Positions 22,739 through 32,098 of a stretch of DNA of 64,000 bases are shown piece by piece. The position numbers and the translations under genes were made by a program. Below the pieces are notes generated by a model. That model was not told the origin of the DNA, made no database searches, and was given only the letters and a program-made list of their open reading frames with translations. Every line of letters starts with the position of its first letter. Position 1 is the first letter of the stretch. The stretch comes from Cyclobacteriaceae bacterium (GTDB taxonomy: Bacteria; Bacteroidota; Bacteroidia; Cytophagales; Cyclobacteriaceae). The stretch covers positions 1-64,000 of the forward strand of contig JAEUUJ010000046.1 in NCBI GenBank assembly GCA_016786495.1. The letters run 5' to 3'.

Positions 22739-23667
22739 AAGCTGTTCACGCGCTGGATGTCGTGGAAATCAAAGACGGCTACGTTCAGGCCAAGCGTAAC
22801 CTCATGCGAGGTGAAGTTCGATCCCACCGAACTGCCGGTCGGCAACTCAAATGCATACGCGAACCGGAACGACTGGCCAAACTTTGCCTGGGCGAGAAAT
22901 CCATACGTGTTAAAGTTGCGGGTAAACGCACCCACTCCGTAGCGTTCGTCAATGTTCAATACAGCATTCACATCGACCGACAGGGGATTGCCCTGAACAT
23001 ACTTTAGTAATGTGGCGGGTTTCAGGCGGAGGCGTTCGTTGATGAAGATGATGTACGATGCCATTCCATAGAAATGTTGCGTGTAGACATCGCCCTCCAC
23101 TGAGCCGCTCGCTCCCTGATAAGTTCCTTTTGTTTTCAGCATCCGCGGCACGGATAAGCCCAAAAACAGATTGTCGTTGGTTAGGATAATTCCCGCACCA
23201 AACACCGGCTTGGTGGAGTTCATATTTTTGAGGAAGTACGTGTCGTTCTCATCACGGATGTTCAGCTCCGAGTTGTCGCCCCGGTAGTTCACCACTCCGG
23301 CCTGCAAGCCGAAAGAAATGAACGTTCGGTCCATCTGGATTTTGTAACTGTACGTTCCCATAGCCATCGTGTTCTTGTACTCGCCAATCTGGTCGCTCAC
23401 GAGAATCAGTCCGGCACCCATTTTATTATCGAATAAACTGGTGTGAACCGTAGCGTTGAAGGTGGTTGGGCTGCCGTCAAATCCTGCCCATTGTTTACGG
23501 AAACTTACGGAAGCATTTAATTCTTTATTCAAACCGGTGTAGGCCGGATTTATCACCAGGGGATTATTCAAATATTGTGCATACAGCGGGTCGATTTGAC
23601 CTTGCGCAGGAACAAATGCTGACGTTGCTAGGAGAAGTACGCAAAGGAATTGGTAAAATCTTCTCAT
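22735..23667 (-). CDS. PorP/SprF family type IX secretion membrane protein
   Basis: A 310-residue outer-membrane protein with a signal peptide ending at about residue 24 (VPAQGQ). The start of the mature protein (DPLYAQYLNNPLVINPAYTG) is the classic PorP/SprF signature, followed by FRKQWAGFDG and many amphipathic strands ending in an aromatic-rich segment. Such proteins anchor or help secrete specific type IX cargo and are often encoded next to it. The FG-GAP protein with a CHU_C sorting domain lies about 5 kb away and could be a client, but they are not in one operon. Which cargo it serves is not known. Confidence 0.9.
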   Translation of the reverse strand: MRRFYQFLCVLLLATSAFVPAQGQIDPLYAQYLNNPLVINPAYTGLNKELNASVSFRKQWAGFDGSPTTFNATVHTSLFDNKMGAGLILVSDQIGEYKNTMAMGTYSYKIQMDRTFISFGLQAGVVNYRGDNSELNIRDENDTYFLKNMNSTKPVFGAGIILTNDNLFLGLSVPRMLKTKGTYQGASGSVEGDVYTQHFYGMASYIIFINERLRLKPATLLKYVQGNPLSVDVNAVLNIDERYGVGAFTRNFNTYGFLAQAKFGQSFRFAYAFELPTGSSVGSNFTSHEVTLGLNVAVFDFHDIQRVNSF

Positions 23668-23754
23668 GTGGGGTTTACATGCTTTGAACGATGTAGGAAA
23701 AATAGCGATTAGGTTTTAATTTTCCTATCCTTGAAGGTTTGACGAATACCCCGA

Positions 23755-25336
23755 ATGCATACGATTGAAGTCATTTTACTCCTGCTGGCCGTTGTTACAA
23801 TCCTTGCAGAAGTAGCGAATAAAATTAAGGTTCCGCACCCCATTCTGCTTGTGCTGGTCGGGATCATTATTGGTTTGATTCCCTGGTTGCCTGATTTTGC
23901 GCTCAGCCCGGAAATTGTTTTCCTGATATTTCTTCCGCCCGTTTTATACGCTGCCGCCTGGTATACGTCATGGCCTGATTTCAAAGCAGCCCGGAGGCCG
24001 ATTGGTCTGTTGGCCATCGGATGTGTGATCTTCACAACCTGCATTGTGGCCTGGGTGACGCACACCTTTATTCCGGGATTTGGCTGGGCAGAAGCGTTCG
24101 TGTTAGGTGCGATCATTTCACCGCCTGATGCCGTGGCCGCAACGGCCGCTACCAAAGGTGGGGGTGCCCAGGAGGGTAATCACAATTCTTGAAGGCGAGA
24201 GCCTTGTGAATGATGCGACTGGTTTGATTGCTTATAAATACGCGGTAGGGGCTGTGATGCTGGGCAGCTTTGTGCTGTGGCAGGCAGGACTGCAGTTTCT
24301 CTGGGTGGCAATTGCAGGAATTGGCGTTGGATTAATTATCGGTCAGATTTTTCTGTGGGTGCATAAGATCACGCCCAACAACCCAACAACCGATACCACG
24401 CTAACCTTTATTGCACCCTACGTATCATACCTGCTCGCGGAAGAATTTCATCTCTCGGGCGTTCTCGCCGTTGTTACGTCAGGATTGTTTCTCGCGTGGC
24501 ATTCATCAGAGGTATTTTCCCAGCAAACCCGGTTGCAGGCTTACGGTACCTGGAACACGGTGCTGTTCATTCTCAATGGAATCATCTTCATCCTGATCGG
24601 CCTTCAACTGCCCGTTATCCTCCGGAACATCAATGACATCCCGTTCTCAACGCTGTTGTTGTACGGTGCCATCGTGAGTGCTACGGTAATTGTTGTGCGG
24701 ATTATATGGGTGTTTCCGGGAACCTATCTTCCCCGAATCAGCAAGAAGATAAGAACGGCCGAGCCCAAACCCGACTTGCGGCTCGTGTCGGTTGTGGCAT
24801 GGTCAGGAATGCGGGGCATCGTGTCGCTGGCGGCTGCACTCGCGCTTCCGCTGATGATTAACGACACAACGCCATTCCCGAACCGAAACATGATCATCTT
24901 CCTGACGTTTTGCGTGATCTTCTCCACGCTCGTGGTTCAGGGATTAACCTTGCCGGGATTAATTAAGATGCTTCGCATTAAAACCGATGGAAAGGAAGAG
25001 GAAGAGGAGCACGAAGCACGCATCCGGATTACATCGGCTGTGATCGAACATATCGAAGAGAACTATGCGTTGCTGAGCGATGAACTTCTCAACCAGATCA
25101 AAACAAAATACGAGATTCGAATTCAACGGCTCAGGCGCGATGTGGATAACCAGCGGCTGAATGAAGATCAATACAAAGAGTTGCTCGAAATTCGCCAGGC
25201 GTTGCTAAACAAAGAGCGGGCTTTTATTATCGAAATGCGGAACAAAGGCTCACTCAACCTGGAAATACTCAGACGTCTTGAAAACGAGCTCGACCTGGAA
25301 GAAACCAGACTTATCCTTGAACGGGAGGCAAAATAA
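23755..25336 (+). pseudogene. Na+/H+ antiporter (CPA1 type), frameshifted near residue 137
   Basis: A cation/proton antiporter split over two frames. Frame 1 (23755 to the shift) encodes the first helices and runs ISPPDAVAATAATKG, then loses the family sequence. Frame 2 resumes at 24164 with VPRRVITILEGESLVNDATG and continues to the end (coding to 25336), giving about 527 residues together, normal for the family. The break lies in GGTGGGGGT (24157-24165), a run of five G. One G fewer restores the frame (TKGGVPRR), or two more restore TKGxGVPRR. The rest is intact, so the cause may be a sequencing error or a fresh mutation. A hydrophilic C-terminal domain is present. Confidence 0.88.
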
Positions 25337-25340
25337 AAAA

Positions 25341-25360
25341 GTCCCGCTTGAAGGCGGGAC
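25341..25360 (-). terminator. Intrinsic terminator after the bacilliredoxin gene
   Basis: Arms GTCCCGC (25341-25347) and GCGGGAC (25354-25360) with a 6-base loop. The T-run is on the minus strand (A-run 25331-25340), so it mainly ends the bacilliredoxin transcript. Confidence 0.8.
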
Positions 25361-25382
25361 TCATGCTCTGGCGTTAAATCAA

Positions 25383-25799
25383 TTAACAATATTCGTCAAA
25401 CACTTCTACAAGGTGCTGGCCAATCATCTGGGCATTTCTGCCTTCGATGTGGTGGCGCTCCACAAAGTGCACCAGTTCTCCGTCTTTAAACAACGCAATG
25501 GCGGGAGATGATGGTGGATAGGGTAATGTAAATTCGCGTGCTTTGGCAACAGCTTCCTTGTCGACACCTGCAAAAACAGTTGTCAGTTGATCGGGCTTTT
25601 TAGGGCTGTTTTGCAAGGCCCATTTAATGCCCGGGCGGGCTGCACCAGCTGCGCATCCGCAAACGGAATTAATTACGACCAGCGTGGTTCCTTTCTGATC
25701 TTTCAGCGTGGCCTCAACCTCCGCTGCGGTTTTCAGCTCCTGGAACCCTGCAGTTGTCAAATCCGTGCGCATAGGCGCTACTAATTGTTCGGGATACAT
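25383..25799 (-). CDS. BrxA/BrxB family bacilliredoxin
   Basis: A 138-residue thioredoxin-fold protein of the YphP/YqiW (BrxA/BrxB) family. The active-site motif is VINSVCGCAAGAARP with the CGC pair, and VDKEAVAKAREFTLPYPPSS is another family stretch. In Firmicutes it removes bacillithiol from proteins; in Bacteroidota it probably acts as a thiol-disulfide reductase in the cytoplasm. It follows the Suf genes on the same strand after a 48-base gap and may be cotranscribed, which would link it to protection of Fe-S assembly. A terminator follows. Confidence 0.9.
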   Translation of the reverse strand: MYPEQLVAPMRTDLTTAGFQELKTAAEVEATLKDQKGTTLVVINSVCGCAAGAARPGIKWALQNSPKKPDQLTTVFAGVDKEAVAKAREFTLPYPPSSPAIALFKDGELVHFVERHHIEGRNAQMIGQHLVEVFDEYC

Positions 25800-25847
25800 A
25801 TTTTTATGTGTTAGTTATCAGTTTTCAGTTACAGGTATTAAACAAAA

Positions 25848-26204
25848 TTACATAAATCCTAGTTCCAGCCGGGCCGCTTCGCTCATCATCTCCTGGCTGT
25901 AAGGTGGGTCAAAGGTAATCTCGACTTTTACATCGTTCACACCTTCTATAGCCTTTATTTTTTGCTCTACTTCACCCGGAATTGTTTCTGCCGAAGGGCA
26001 GGAAGGGGATGTAAGTGTCATCAAGACAAACACATTGTTCACCGGATAAACGCTGATTTCGTAAATCAGTCCCAGTTCATAAATATCTACCGGAATTTCA
26101 GGGTCGTATACCGTTTTTATCGCTGCCAATACCTTGTCCTTCAGGTCGGTTATGGATGAGGCACCGGTGGTTTGCTGTTCGGGATGTGTAGCTTGTTCGC
26201 TCAT
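25848..26204 (-). CDS. DUF59/MIP18-family Fe-S assembly protein (SufT-like)
   Basis: A 118-residue protein with the DUF59 fold. Landmarks are the core KTVYDPEIPVDIYELGLIY and the LTSPSCPSAETIPGEV loop containing the conserved Cys, and the end has FDPPYSQEMMSEAARLELG. It belongs to the SUF-associated subfamily, which helps mature Fe-S proteins by an undefined mechanism. The first about 18 residues are a disordered Gln/Thr-rich extension. The ATG overlaps the sufE stop by four bases. Although sometimes called SufT, the symbol is not given because it is used for more than one family. Confidence 0.9.
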   Translation of the reverse strand: MSEQATHPEQQTTGASSITDLKDKVLAAIKTVYDPEIPVDIYELGLIYEISVYPVNNVFVLMTLTSPSCPSAETIPGEVEQKIKAIEGVNDVKVEITFDPPYSQEMMSEAARLELGFM

Positions 26205-26641
26205 GATTTTACTTCCTGCTGGGTTTTAAACGCGAGCGCATAGATTTTCATTTGCTTAATCATGGCTGCAAAACCATTGGAACGCTGGGTTCCGATAAAG
26301 CGTTCCATTCCAATCTGCTGCATAAAGTTCAGTTCCGCACGAAGGATTTCATCGGGCTGCTGACCATTAAAGATTCTGACAAGCAGGCTAACGAGTCCTT
26401 TCGTAATCGCGGTATTGCTGTCGGCCGAAAAGAATACCCGGTCGCTGTCAAGCCTGGCCGTCAGCCATACTTTCGATTGGCATCCCTTCACCACATTATC
26501 TTCTGTTTTGTCGGCTTCATTCATGGCAGGTAACTTTTGACCAAGTTCCATGATATAGAAGACAGTCATTTCCATGTCGCCATCGAGCAATGAAAACTCC
26601 TGGATGATTTCCTGCTGAATATCGGTGATGGATTTACTCAC
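26201..26641 (-). CDS. sufE: Cysteine desulfuration protein SufE
   Basis: A 146-residue SufE protein. The sulfur-accepting Cys lies in NVVKGCQSKVWL (about residue 54), and the helical C-terminus has the family pattern IGMERFIGTQRSNGFAAM. It takes persulfide sulfur from SufS and delivers it to the SufBCD scaffold. It is in the operon directly after sufS with a four-base overlap and before the DUF59 gene, also overlapping by four. This tight coupling fits the need for a SufS-SufE pair. Length is normal. Confidence 0.93.
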   Translation of the reverse strand: MSKSITDIQQEIIQEFSLLDGDMEMTVFYIMELGQKLPAMNEADKTEDNVVKGCQSKVWLTARLDSDRVFFSADSNTAITKGLVSLLVRIFNGQQPDEILRAELNFMQQIGMERFIGTQRSNGFAAMIKQMKIYALAFKTQQEVKS

Positions 26642-27876
26642 TTCAAGAATTTGATAATCCGGTCAAGTCCTTCGATGAATTGATCGACTTCCTGCTTCGT
26701 ATTGTATACGCTAAAGGAAGCGCGCACGGTTCCTTCAACGCCCAGGCGTGCCATTAACGGTTCGGTGCAATGATGTCCGGTGCGGACCGCGATACCCCGG
26801 GCGTCCAGCATCTGGCCGATGTCGAACGGATGGATGCCGTCAATCGAGAAGGAGAGTACCCCGACTTTTTCTTTGGCTTCCCCGATTACGCGAACATGCG
26901 GCAGGGTTTTTATTCTCTCGGTTGCATACGCCAGCAGCTCATGCTCGTGTGCGGCAATGGCATCTTTACCGATGGTATTGATAAACTCGATGGCTGTTCC
27001 GAAGGCAATGACATCGGCAATGTTGGGCGTGCCCGCTTCGAATTTGTAAGGAAGATCGTTGTAGGTAGTCTTTTCGAACGAAACGCTTTTAATCATTTCT
27101 CCGCCACCCTGATACGGAGGCATCAATTCGAGCAGATTTTTTTTGCCGTATAAAATTCCGGTTCCGGTAGGCCCAAACATCTTGTGCGAGGAAAGGCAGT
27201 AGAAGTCGCAGTTCAACGCTCTGACGTCAATGGGCAAATGCGCTCCCGCCTGTGCACCGTCAATCAGCACAACCGCATGGTTTGCATGCGCGAGGCCAAT
27301 GATTTGTTTAATCGGATTGATCGTTCCCAAACTGTTCGAAGCATGGTTAACGGCAACGAGCTTCGTCCGGTCCGTTAACAACGATTTGAAATGATCGATA
27401 TCAAGCTCGCCACGGTCACTTACCTGAATCACTTTCAGAACCGCCTTGCGTTCTTCGCAAACGATCTGCCACGGCACAATGTTCGAGTGATGTTCAAGTC
27501 CGGAAATGATAATCTCGTCACCTTCCCGGATAAAGGCTTTTCCGTATGAAGCAGCTACCAGGTTTATGGCCTCGGTCACACCCCTTACAAAAACAATTTC
27601 CTGCTCGGAAGCTGCGTTGATAAATTCCTTTGCCAAATTACGGGTTTGCTCATAGGCTTTCGTTGCCTTTTCCGCAAGGGTATGAATGCCGCGATGAATG
27701 TTCGCGTTGTAATTACTGTAATAGTCGACCAGCGCGTTGATCACCACCTGAGGTTTTTGATTGGTGGCTGCGTTGTCGAAATACACGAGGTCGCGTCCGT
27801 TCACTTTCTGGTGAAGTACCGGAAATTGTTTCCGGATATTCTCAACATCAAGTGAAGTTTTAACCGCCACGCTCAT
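26638..27876 (-). CDS. sufS: Cysteine desulfurase SufS
   Basis: A 412-residue PLP-dependent group II cysteine desulfurase. The PLP lysine is in DFYCLSSHKMFGPTGTG, and the active-site Cys is in RTGHHCTEPLMARLGV near residue 370. Other landmarks are DLVYFDNAATNQKPQVV and IISGLEHHSNIVPWQ. It removes sulfur from L-cysteine and hands it to SufE, encoded next, for Fe-S cluster building in the cytoplasm. It is separated by one base from sufD and overlaps sufE by four. The gene order B-C-D-S-E is standard for Bacteroidota. Confidence 0.95.
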   Translation of the reverse strand: MSVAVKTSLDVENIRKQFPVLHQKVNGRDLVYFDNAATNQKPQVVINALVDYYSNYNANIHRGIHTLAEKATKAYEQTRNLAKEFINAASEQEIVFVRGVTEAINLVAASYGKAFIREGDEIIISGLEHHSNIVPWQIVCEERKAVLKVIQVSDRGELDIDHFKSLLTDRTKLVAVNHASNSLGTINPIKQIIGLAHANHAVVLIDGAQAGAHLPIDVRALNCDFYCLSSHKMFGPTGTGILYGKKNLLELMPPYQGGGEMIKSVSFEKTTYNDLPYKFEAGTPNIADVIAFGTAIEFINTIGKDAIAAHEHELLAYATERIKTLPHVRVIGEAKEKVGVLSFSIDGIHPFDIGQMLDARGIAVRTGHHCTEPLMARLGVEGTVRASFSVYNTKQEVDQFIEGLDRIIKFLK

Positions 27877-27877
27877 C

Positions 27878-29185
27878 TTAGAAGTTTTTATGGAGACGCT
27901 CGCTGATCAGTGAATCAACGTAGTGCTTTACGGTCTCGTTAGAAATGGTGTTCAGTGTTTCAGCCGTGAAGGCATAGAGCATCATGGCCTGTGCAGTGGA
28001 CTTATCGATCCCCCGGCTTTGCAAATAGAACATTGCCTCTTCATCAAGCTGTCCGATGGTACATCCATGCGAACACTTCACATCATCGGCCCAGATCTCA
28101 AGCTGAGGCTTGGTGTTGATGGCTGCGTTGGAAGACAACGCTATGTTGCGATTCGATTGAAACGCGTTTGTTTTCTGCGCATTCGGACGAACAAAGATTT
28201 TACCGTTGAAAACGCCTTTTGAATTCCCGTCCAGCACGCCTTTGTACATTTCGTTGCTGAAGGAGTTCGGTTTTTGATGATCTACTACCGTATGATTGTC
28301 GCCCAGGGTATTACCGGTGAGCATGTACAGTCCGTTGAAATGGGATTCGCATTTCTCACCCGCGATGGTAATCGCAAAGTTGTTACGGATAATCTGTCCG
28401 TTTAACGTAAGTGTAAAGGTATCCACCCGGCTTGAATCCGCCTGGCGGATGTTGGTATTGATTACCTGGTATGCCTTACCGCTGTCGTTCTGAATTTTGC
28501 AGTATTCCAGTGCGGCATTTTCCTTTATTTCGATTTCTTCGGTAAATGTATGCAATGAAGCCTGCTCGCCTGTAGTGTCGAACTTTTCAACGATGCTCAA
28601 TTTGCTTCCCGCTTCAATGATTGCCAGCAAGCGCGTGTGTGCAACTACCTGCGCGTTGGCTGCATCGCTGATGTGAAGCAGCAGCAGAGGTTTTTCAACC
28701 ACGGTGTTGGCTGGTACATGAACGAGTAGCCCATCCTGCCAAAACGCTGTATTTAATGCCGCAAAGGAGTCTGTTTCGGGGCTTACAAGTTTATTGAAAT
28801 ACGAATCAACGAGTTCGCGGTCTTTGTCAAACGCTTCCCGTAACGACTTGACGTTGATTTCGTTTTCCGGACTGATAATTTTTGAAAGCGACTGTGAGAA
28901 CTTTCCGTTTACAAAAACCAGAACGTTCGCGTCAAGCCCTTCGATCAAAAAGGGATCGATGGAAGTGATTTCCGTTGGCGTGTTCTGAGTTTTCCATGTA
29001 AAAACATTTTCAACCGCCCGTGTGATGGGGGTGAAGCGGTACTCTTCGTTTTTACCGGCGGGTAAGCCTTTGCTTTCAAGAATCCGGATTGCCTGTTGAC
29101 GGCTTGCCGTGGCTTCCGGAAACTCAGCAGCCGAAAAGCTCCCGATAATCTCGCTTAAACTTTTGCTTGTTATGGCTGTGCTCAT
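27878..29185 (-). CDS. sufD: Fe-S assembly scaffold protein SufD
   Basis: A 435-residue scaffold protein of the SufB/SufD family with the right-handed beta-helix core, as shown by NHTVVDHQKPNSFSNEMYKG and GVFNGKIFVRPNAQKTNAFQ. The C-terminal part includes CSHGCTIGQLDEEAMFYLQ with a conserved Cys and His. It pairs with SufB and SufC to form the SufBC2D complex on which clusters are assembled. It lies one base from sufC and sufS. The N-terminal region is more variable, as is usual for SufD. Confidence 0.94.
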   Translation of the reverse strand: MSTAITSKSLSEIIGSFSAAEFPEATASRQQAIRILESKGLPAGKNEEYRFTPITRAVENVFTWKTQNTPTEITSIDPFLIEGLDANVLVFVNGKFSQSLSKIISPENEINVKSLREAFDKDRELVDSYFNKLVSPETDSFAALNTAFWQDGLLVHVPANTVVEKPLLLLHISDAANAQVVAHTRLLAIIEAGSKLSIVEKFDTTGEQASLHTFTEEIEIKENAALEYCKIQNDSGKAYQVINTNIRQADSSRVDTFTLTLNGQIIRNNFAITIAGEKCESHFNGLYMLTGNTLGDNHTVVDHQKPNSFSNEMYKGVLDGNSKGVFNGKIFVRPNAQKTNAFQSNRNIALSSNAAINTKPQLEIWADDVKCSHGCTIGQLDEEAMFYLQSRGIDKSTAQAMMLYAFTAETLNTISNETVKHYVDSLISERLHKNF

Positions 29186-29186
29186 C

Positions 29187-29942
29187 TTATGCTACCGCTA
29201 CTTCGTCTTTAATCCAGTCGTAACCTTTTGCTTCGAGTTCAAGCGCAAGTTCCTTACCGCCCGACTTCACAATCTTTCCTTTGTAGAGTACATGAACAAA
29301 ATCCGGAACAATGTATTCGAGCAGGCGCTGATAATGTGTTACCACGATGGTTGAGTTGTTGCTGCTGCGCAGTTTGTTTACGCCTCCGGCCACAATTTTT
29401 AACGCGTCAATGTCGAGCCCTGAATCAGTTTCGTCCAGGATAGACAACTTCGGCTCAAGCATCGCCATCTGGAAGATTTCGTTACGTTTCTTCTCGCCAC
29501 CGGAGAAACCTTCGTTTAAGGAGCGGTTTAACAGCGACTGGTCGATCTCCACGAGTTTCATTTTCTCTTTCATCAACCCGAGGAATGAAACCGCATCCAG
29601 TGTTTCCTGTCCGCGGTATTTCCGGATCTGGTTAACAGCAGTCTTCATGAAGTTGATTGTGCTCACGCCCGGAATCTCAACCGGATATTGGAATGCCAGA
29701 AAAACGCCTTCCCGCGCACGGTCTTCCGGAGAAAATTCCAACAAATCCTTACCGTTGTACACCACTTCGCCACCGGTTACTTCGAATTCCTCGCGACCCG
29801 CTAACACCGAAGCAAGCGTGCTCTTCCCGGAACCGTTCGGTCCCATGATCGCATGAACTTCTCCCGGCTTAACTTCGAGGTTGATTCCGTTCAGAATTTG
29901 TTTGTCGCCAATTTTGGCTTGTAGGTTTTTAATGCTGAGCAT
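29187..29942 (-). CDS. sufC: Fe-S assembly ATPase SufC
   Basis: A 251-residue soluble ABC ATPase: Walker A GPNGSGKSTLAS, signature GFSGGEKKRNE (with the extra residues typical of SufC), Walker B LSILDETDSGLD and H-loop VVTHYQRLL. It drives conformational change in the SufBC2D complex, so it has no membrane partner. I chose ATG 29942 (protein start MLSIKNLQAK), the usual SufC beginning; an in-frame ATG lies four codons upstream. A gap of 36 bases separates it from sufB. Confidence 0.95.
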   Translation of the reverse strand: MLSIKNLQAKIGDKQILNGINLEVKPGEVHAIMGPNGSGKSTLASVLAGREEFEVTGGEVVYNGKDLLEFSPEDRAREGVFLAFQYPVEIPGVSTINFMKTAVNQIRKYRGQETLDAVSFLGLMKEKMKLVEIDQSLLNRSLNEGFSGGEKKRNEIFQMAMLEPKLSILDETDSGLDIDALKIVAGGVNKLRSSNNSTIVVTHYQRLLEYIVPDFVHVLYKGKIVKSGGKELALELEAKGYDWIKDEVAVA

Positions 29943-29978
29943 TATGAATTTCAAATTTAGAATTTAGTCTTCTTCAGG

Positions 29979-31424
29979 TTAACCAACACTTCCTTCGAGT
30001 GTCAGTGCGAGTAATTTTTGAGCTTCCACAGCGAACTCCATCGGAAGCTGGTTCAGAACTTCTTTGGCATAACCGTTTACAATCAACGCTACGGCCGACT
30101 CTTCATCAATCCCGCGCTGCTGACAGTAGAAGATTTGATCTTCACCTATTTTTGAGGTTGTTGCTTCGTGTTCGACTTTCGAAGAGCTGTTTTCCACATC
30201 AATGTAGGGGAAGGTGTGTGCACCACACTGATCGCCCATTAATAAGGAATCGCACTGTGAAAAGTTACGCGAGCCTTCTGCGCGTTTCATGATATGCACC
30301 TGGCCGCGATAGCTGTTCTGTGACTTACCCGCTGAAATACCTTTCGATACGATCCGTGACTTCGTGTTCTTGCCGATGTGGATCATTTTCGTTCCGGTAT
30401 CTGCCTGTTGCATGTTGTTAGTTACCGCAACCGAATAAAATTCACCGGACGAATTATCGCCTTTCAATACACAGGATGGATACTTCCACGTAATGGCGGA
30501 GCCGGTTTCAACCTGCGTCCATGATACTTTTGAGTTATCGCCCGCGCACAACGCGCGCTTGGTTACGAAGTTGTAGATACCGCCTTTGCCTTCCTTATCG
30601 CCCGGGTACCAGTTTTGTACCGTTGAATATTTCACATGCGAATCTTTCATCGCGTAAATCTCAACCACGGCTGCGTGCAGTTGGTTTTCATCCCGCATCG
30701 GGGCTGTACAGCCTTCGAGGTAGCTTACGTACGAACCTTCTTCGGCTACGATCAGGGTTCTTTCGAACTGGCCTGTGTTGGCAGCGTTAATCCGGAAATA
30801 CGTTGATAATTCCATTGGGCAGCGAACGCCCTTCGGAATGTAGCAGAATGAACCATCGCTGAAAACAGCTGAGTTCAACGCTGCGAAATAGTTATCGCTC
30901 ATGGGCACTACCGAGCCCAGGTACTTTTTAATCAGTTCAGGGTGTTCACGAACCGCTTCGCTGAACGAACAGAAGATGATTCCAAGTTCTCCCAGCTTTT
31001 CTTTAAAGGTAGTGGCTACCGAAACACTGTCGATAACAGCGTCAACAGCAACTCCCGTCAAACGTTTTTGTTCGGTTAACGAAATCCCAAGTTTTTCGAA
31101 TGTCTTGATCAATTCGGGATCAACATCTTCCAGATTTTTGGGCTTGGCGCTCTGTTTCGGAGCGGAGTAGTAGATGATATCCTGATAGTTGATGGCAGGG
31201 TAGGTTACGTTTGGCCATTTCGGCTCGGTCATCTTCGACCAGAGACGGAACGCTTTCAGGCGCCACTCCAGCATCCACTCCGGTTCGTTTTTCCGTTCGG
31301 AGATGAACTTCACGATGTCTTCGTTCAGCCCTTTTGGGGCAGAATCAGTCTCAAGCGCAACGTTCCAGCCGTGCTCGTATTCTCGGGAGGTAAGTTCTTC
31401 CAGCAGTTGGTTGTCTTTGCTCAT
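29979..31424 (-). CDS. sufB: Fe-S assembly scaffold protein SufB
   Basis: A 481-residue SufB, the main scaffold subunit. Typical stretches are [39 protein letters not shown] and [17 protein letters not shown]; the cluster-related Cys appears in [20 protein letters not shown]. It is the first gene of the suf operon. Upstream on the minus strand a -7-like box TATATTTA (31458-31465) misses the consensus by one base. Regulation is probably by iron or oxidative state; no Rrf2/SufR regulator gene is adjacent, but an Lrp-type regulator is next upstream. Confidence 0.95.
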   Translation of the reverse strand: MSKDNQLLEELTSREYEHGWNVALETDSAPKGLNEDIVKFISERKNEPEWMLEWRLKAFRLWSKMTEPKWPNVTYPAINYQDIIYYSAPKQSAKPKNLEDVDPELIKTFEKLGISLTEQKRLTGVAVDAVIDSVSVATTFKEKLGELGIIFCSFSEAVREHPELIKKYLGSVVPMSDNYFAALNSAVFSDGSFCYIPKGVRCPMELSTYFRINAANTGQFERTLIVAEEGSYVSYLEGCTAPMRDENQLHAAVVEIYAMKDSHVKYSTVQNWYPGDKEGKGGIYNFVTKRALCAGDNSKVSWTQVETGSAITWKYPSCVLKGDNSSGEFYSVAVTNNMQQADTGTKMIHIGKNTKSRIVSKGISAGKSQNSYRGQVHIMKRAEGSRNFSQCDSLLMGDQCGAHTFPYIDVENSSSKVEHEATTSKIGEDQIFYCQQRGIDEESAVALIVNGYAKEVLNQLPMEFAVEAQKLLALTLEGSVG

Positions 31425-31509
31425 TGCGCCTTCTTTAGACTAATTTCAAATAACCCGTAAATATAACAGAAACCGGGCGAAATGGTTCTTTTTAGGCACA
31501 ACTTTCCCG

Positions 31510-31974
31510 TCAGGAGAGGTTCAGGTTCCGGTCGAGGCTCTCCTCCAGGGAGATCATGGTCTCTGTTCGCTCGATCCCGTCTACCTGCTGCATCTTGTCG
31601 TGGAGCACTTCTTTCAGGTGATTGGTGTCCCGGCAGTGGATTTTGACAAACATTGAGTAGTTGCCAGTGGTGTAGTGGATACTGGTTATTTCCTGAATTT
31701 CCTTGAGTTTGGCCACGACCTTGTCGTATAAGGCGCTCTTTTCCAGGAAGATACCAATGAAGGCGGTGATGTCGTAGCCTAAACGGGCGTAATTGAGCTT
31801 CAACGTGGTCTTTTCCACAATTCCGGCTTCCTCCAGCTTGCTCATCCGGACGTGCACGGTTCCCTGTGAAACATTCACCCTACGGGCGACCTCAGTATAG
31901 GGCTTTTTGGCGTCATCCCGCAAAATCTCCAGGATTTTCAGGTCGGTATTATCGATTTCATAATTTTTGGCCAT
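31510..31974 (-). CDS. Lrp/AsnC-family transcriptional regulator
   Basis: A 154-residue Lrp/AsnC regulator: N-terminal winged helix-turn-helix (DNTDLKILEILRDDAKKPY, then VARRVNVSQGTVHVRMSKLE) and a C-terminal RAM ligand domain (about residues 70-150, TGNYSMFVKIHCRD). Members respond to amino acids or related small molecules. I chose ATG 31974 rather than an upstream start at 32013, because it gives the usual Lrp beginning. It may regulate itself and the suf operon, and the divergent tRNA-like RNA shares its upstream region. TTGAA/TTCAA half-sites lie at 32014-32056. Effector unknown. Confidence 0.92.
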   Translation of the reverse strand: MAKNYEIDNTDLKILEILRDDAKKPYTEVARRVNVSQGTVHVRMSKLEEAGIVEKTTLKLNYARLGYDITAFIGIFLEKSALYDKVVAKLKEIQEITSIHYTTGNYSMFVKIHCRDTNHLKEVLHDKMQQVDGIERTETMISLEESLDRNLNLS

Positions 31975-32002
31975 CTGAAAGCTGATTTTTTGAGCATTTT
32001 GG

Positions 32003-32056
32003 TAAATATACACTTGAAAATTAAAAAGTATTCAAATTTAATGTCTATTACTTGAA
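32003..32056. promoter_or_regulatory. AT-rich regulatory region upstream of the Lrp-type gene
   Basis: A minus-strand -7-like box TATATTTA (32003-32010) misses the consensus by one base. Next to it are three half-sites in alternating orientation, TTGAA (32014-32018), TTCAA (32031-32035) and TTGAA (32052-32056). Such AT-rich symmetrical half-sites suit an Lrp-type autoregulator. The binding claim is inference. Confidence 0.4.
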
Positions 32057-32083
32057 ATATATACCAGTCATGCGTTTACTTTG
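32052..32083 (+). promoter_or_regulatory. Possible promoter of the tRNA-like RNA
   Basis: TTG (32052-32054) and a -7-like box TACTTTG (32077-32083), which has one base fewer than TAnnTTTG, lie about 22 bases apart. The predicted start would fall around 32087-32092, a few bases before the mature-like 5' end at 32099. Confidence 0.4.
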
Positions 32084-32098
32084 TTGAAGTAATTACAA

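Noticed and set aside
24107..24200. Programmed frameshift in the antiporter
   Set aside because: No slippery heptamer with downstream structure or pause signal was seen; a simple indel in the G-run explains it. Phase variation remains possible.
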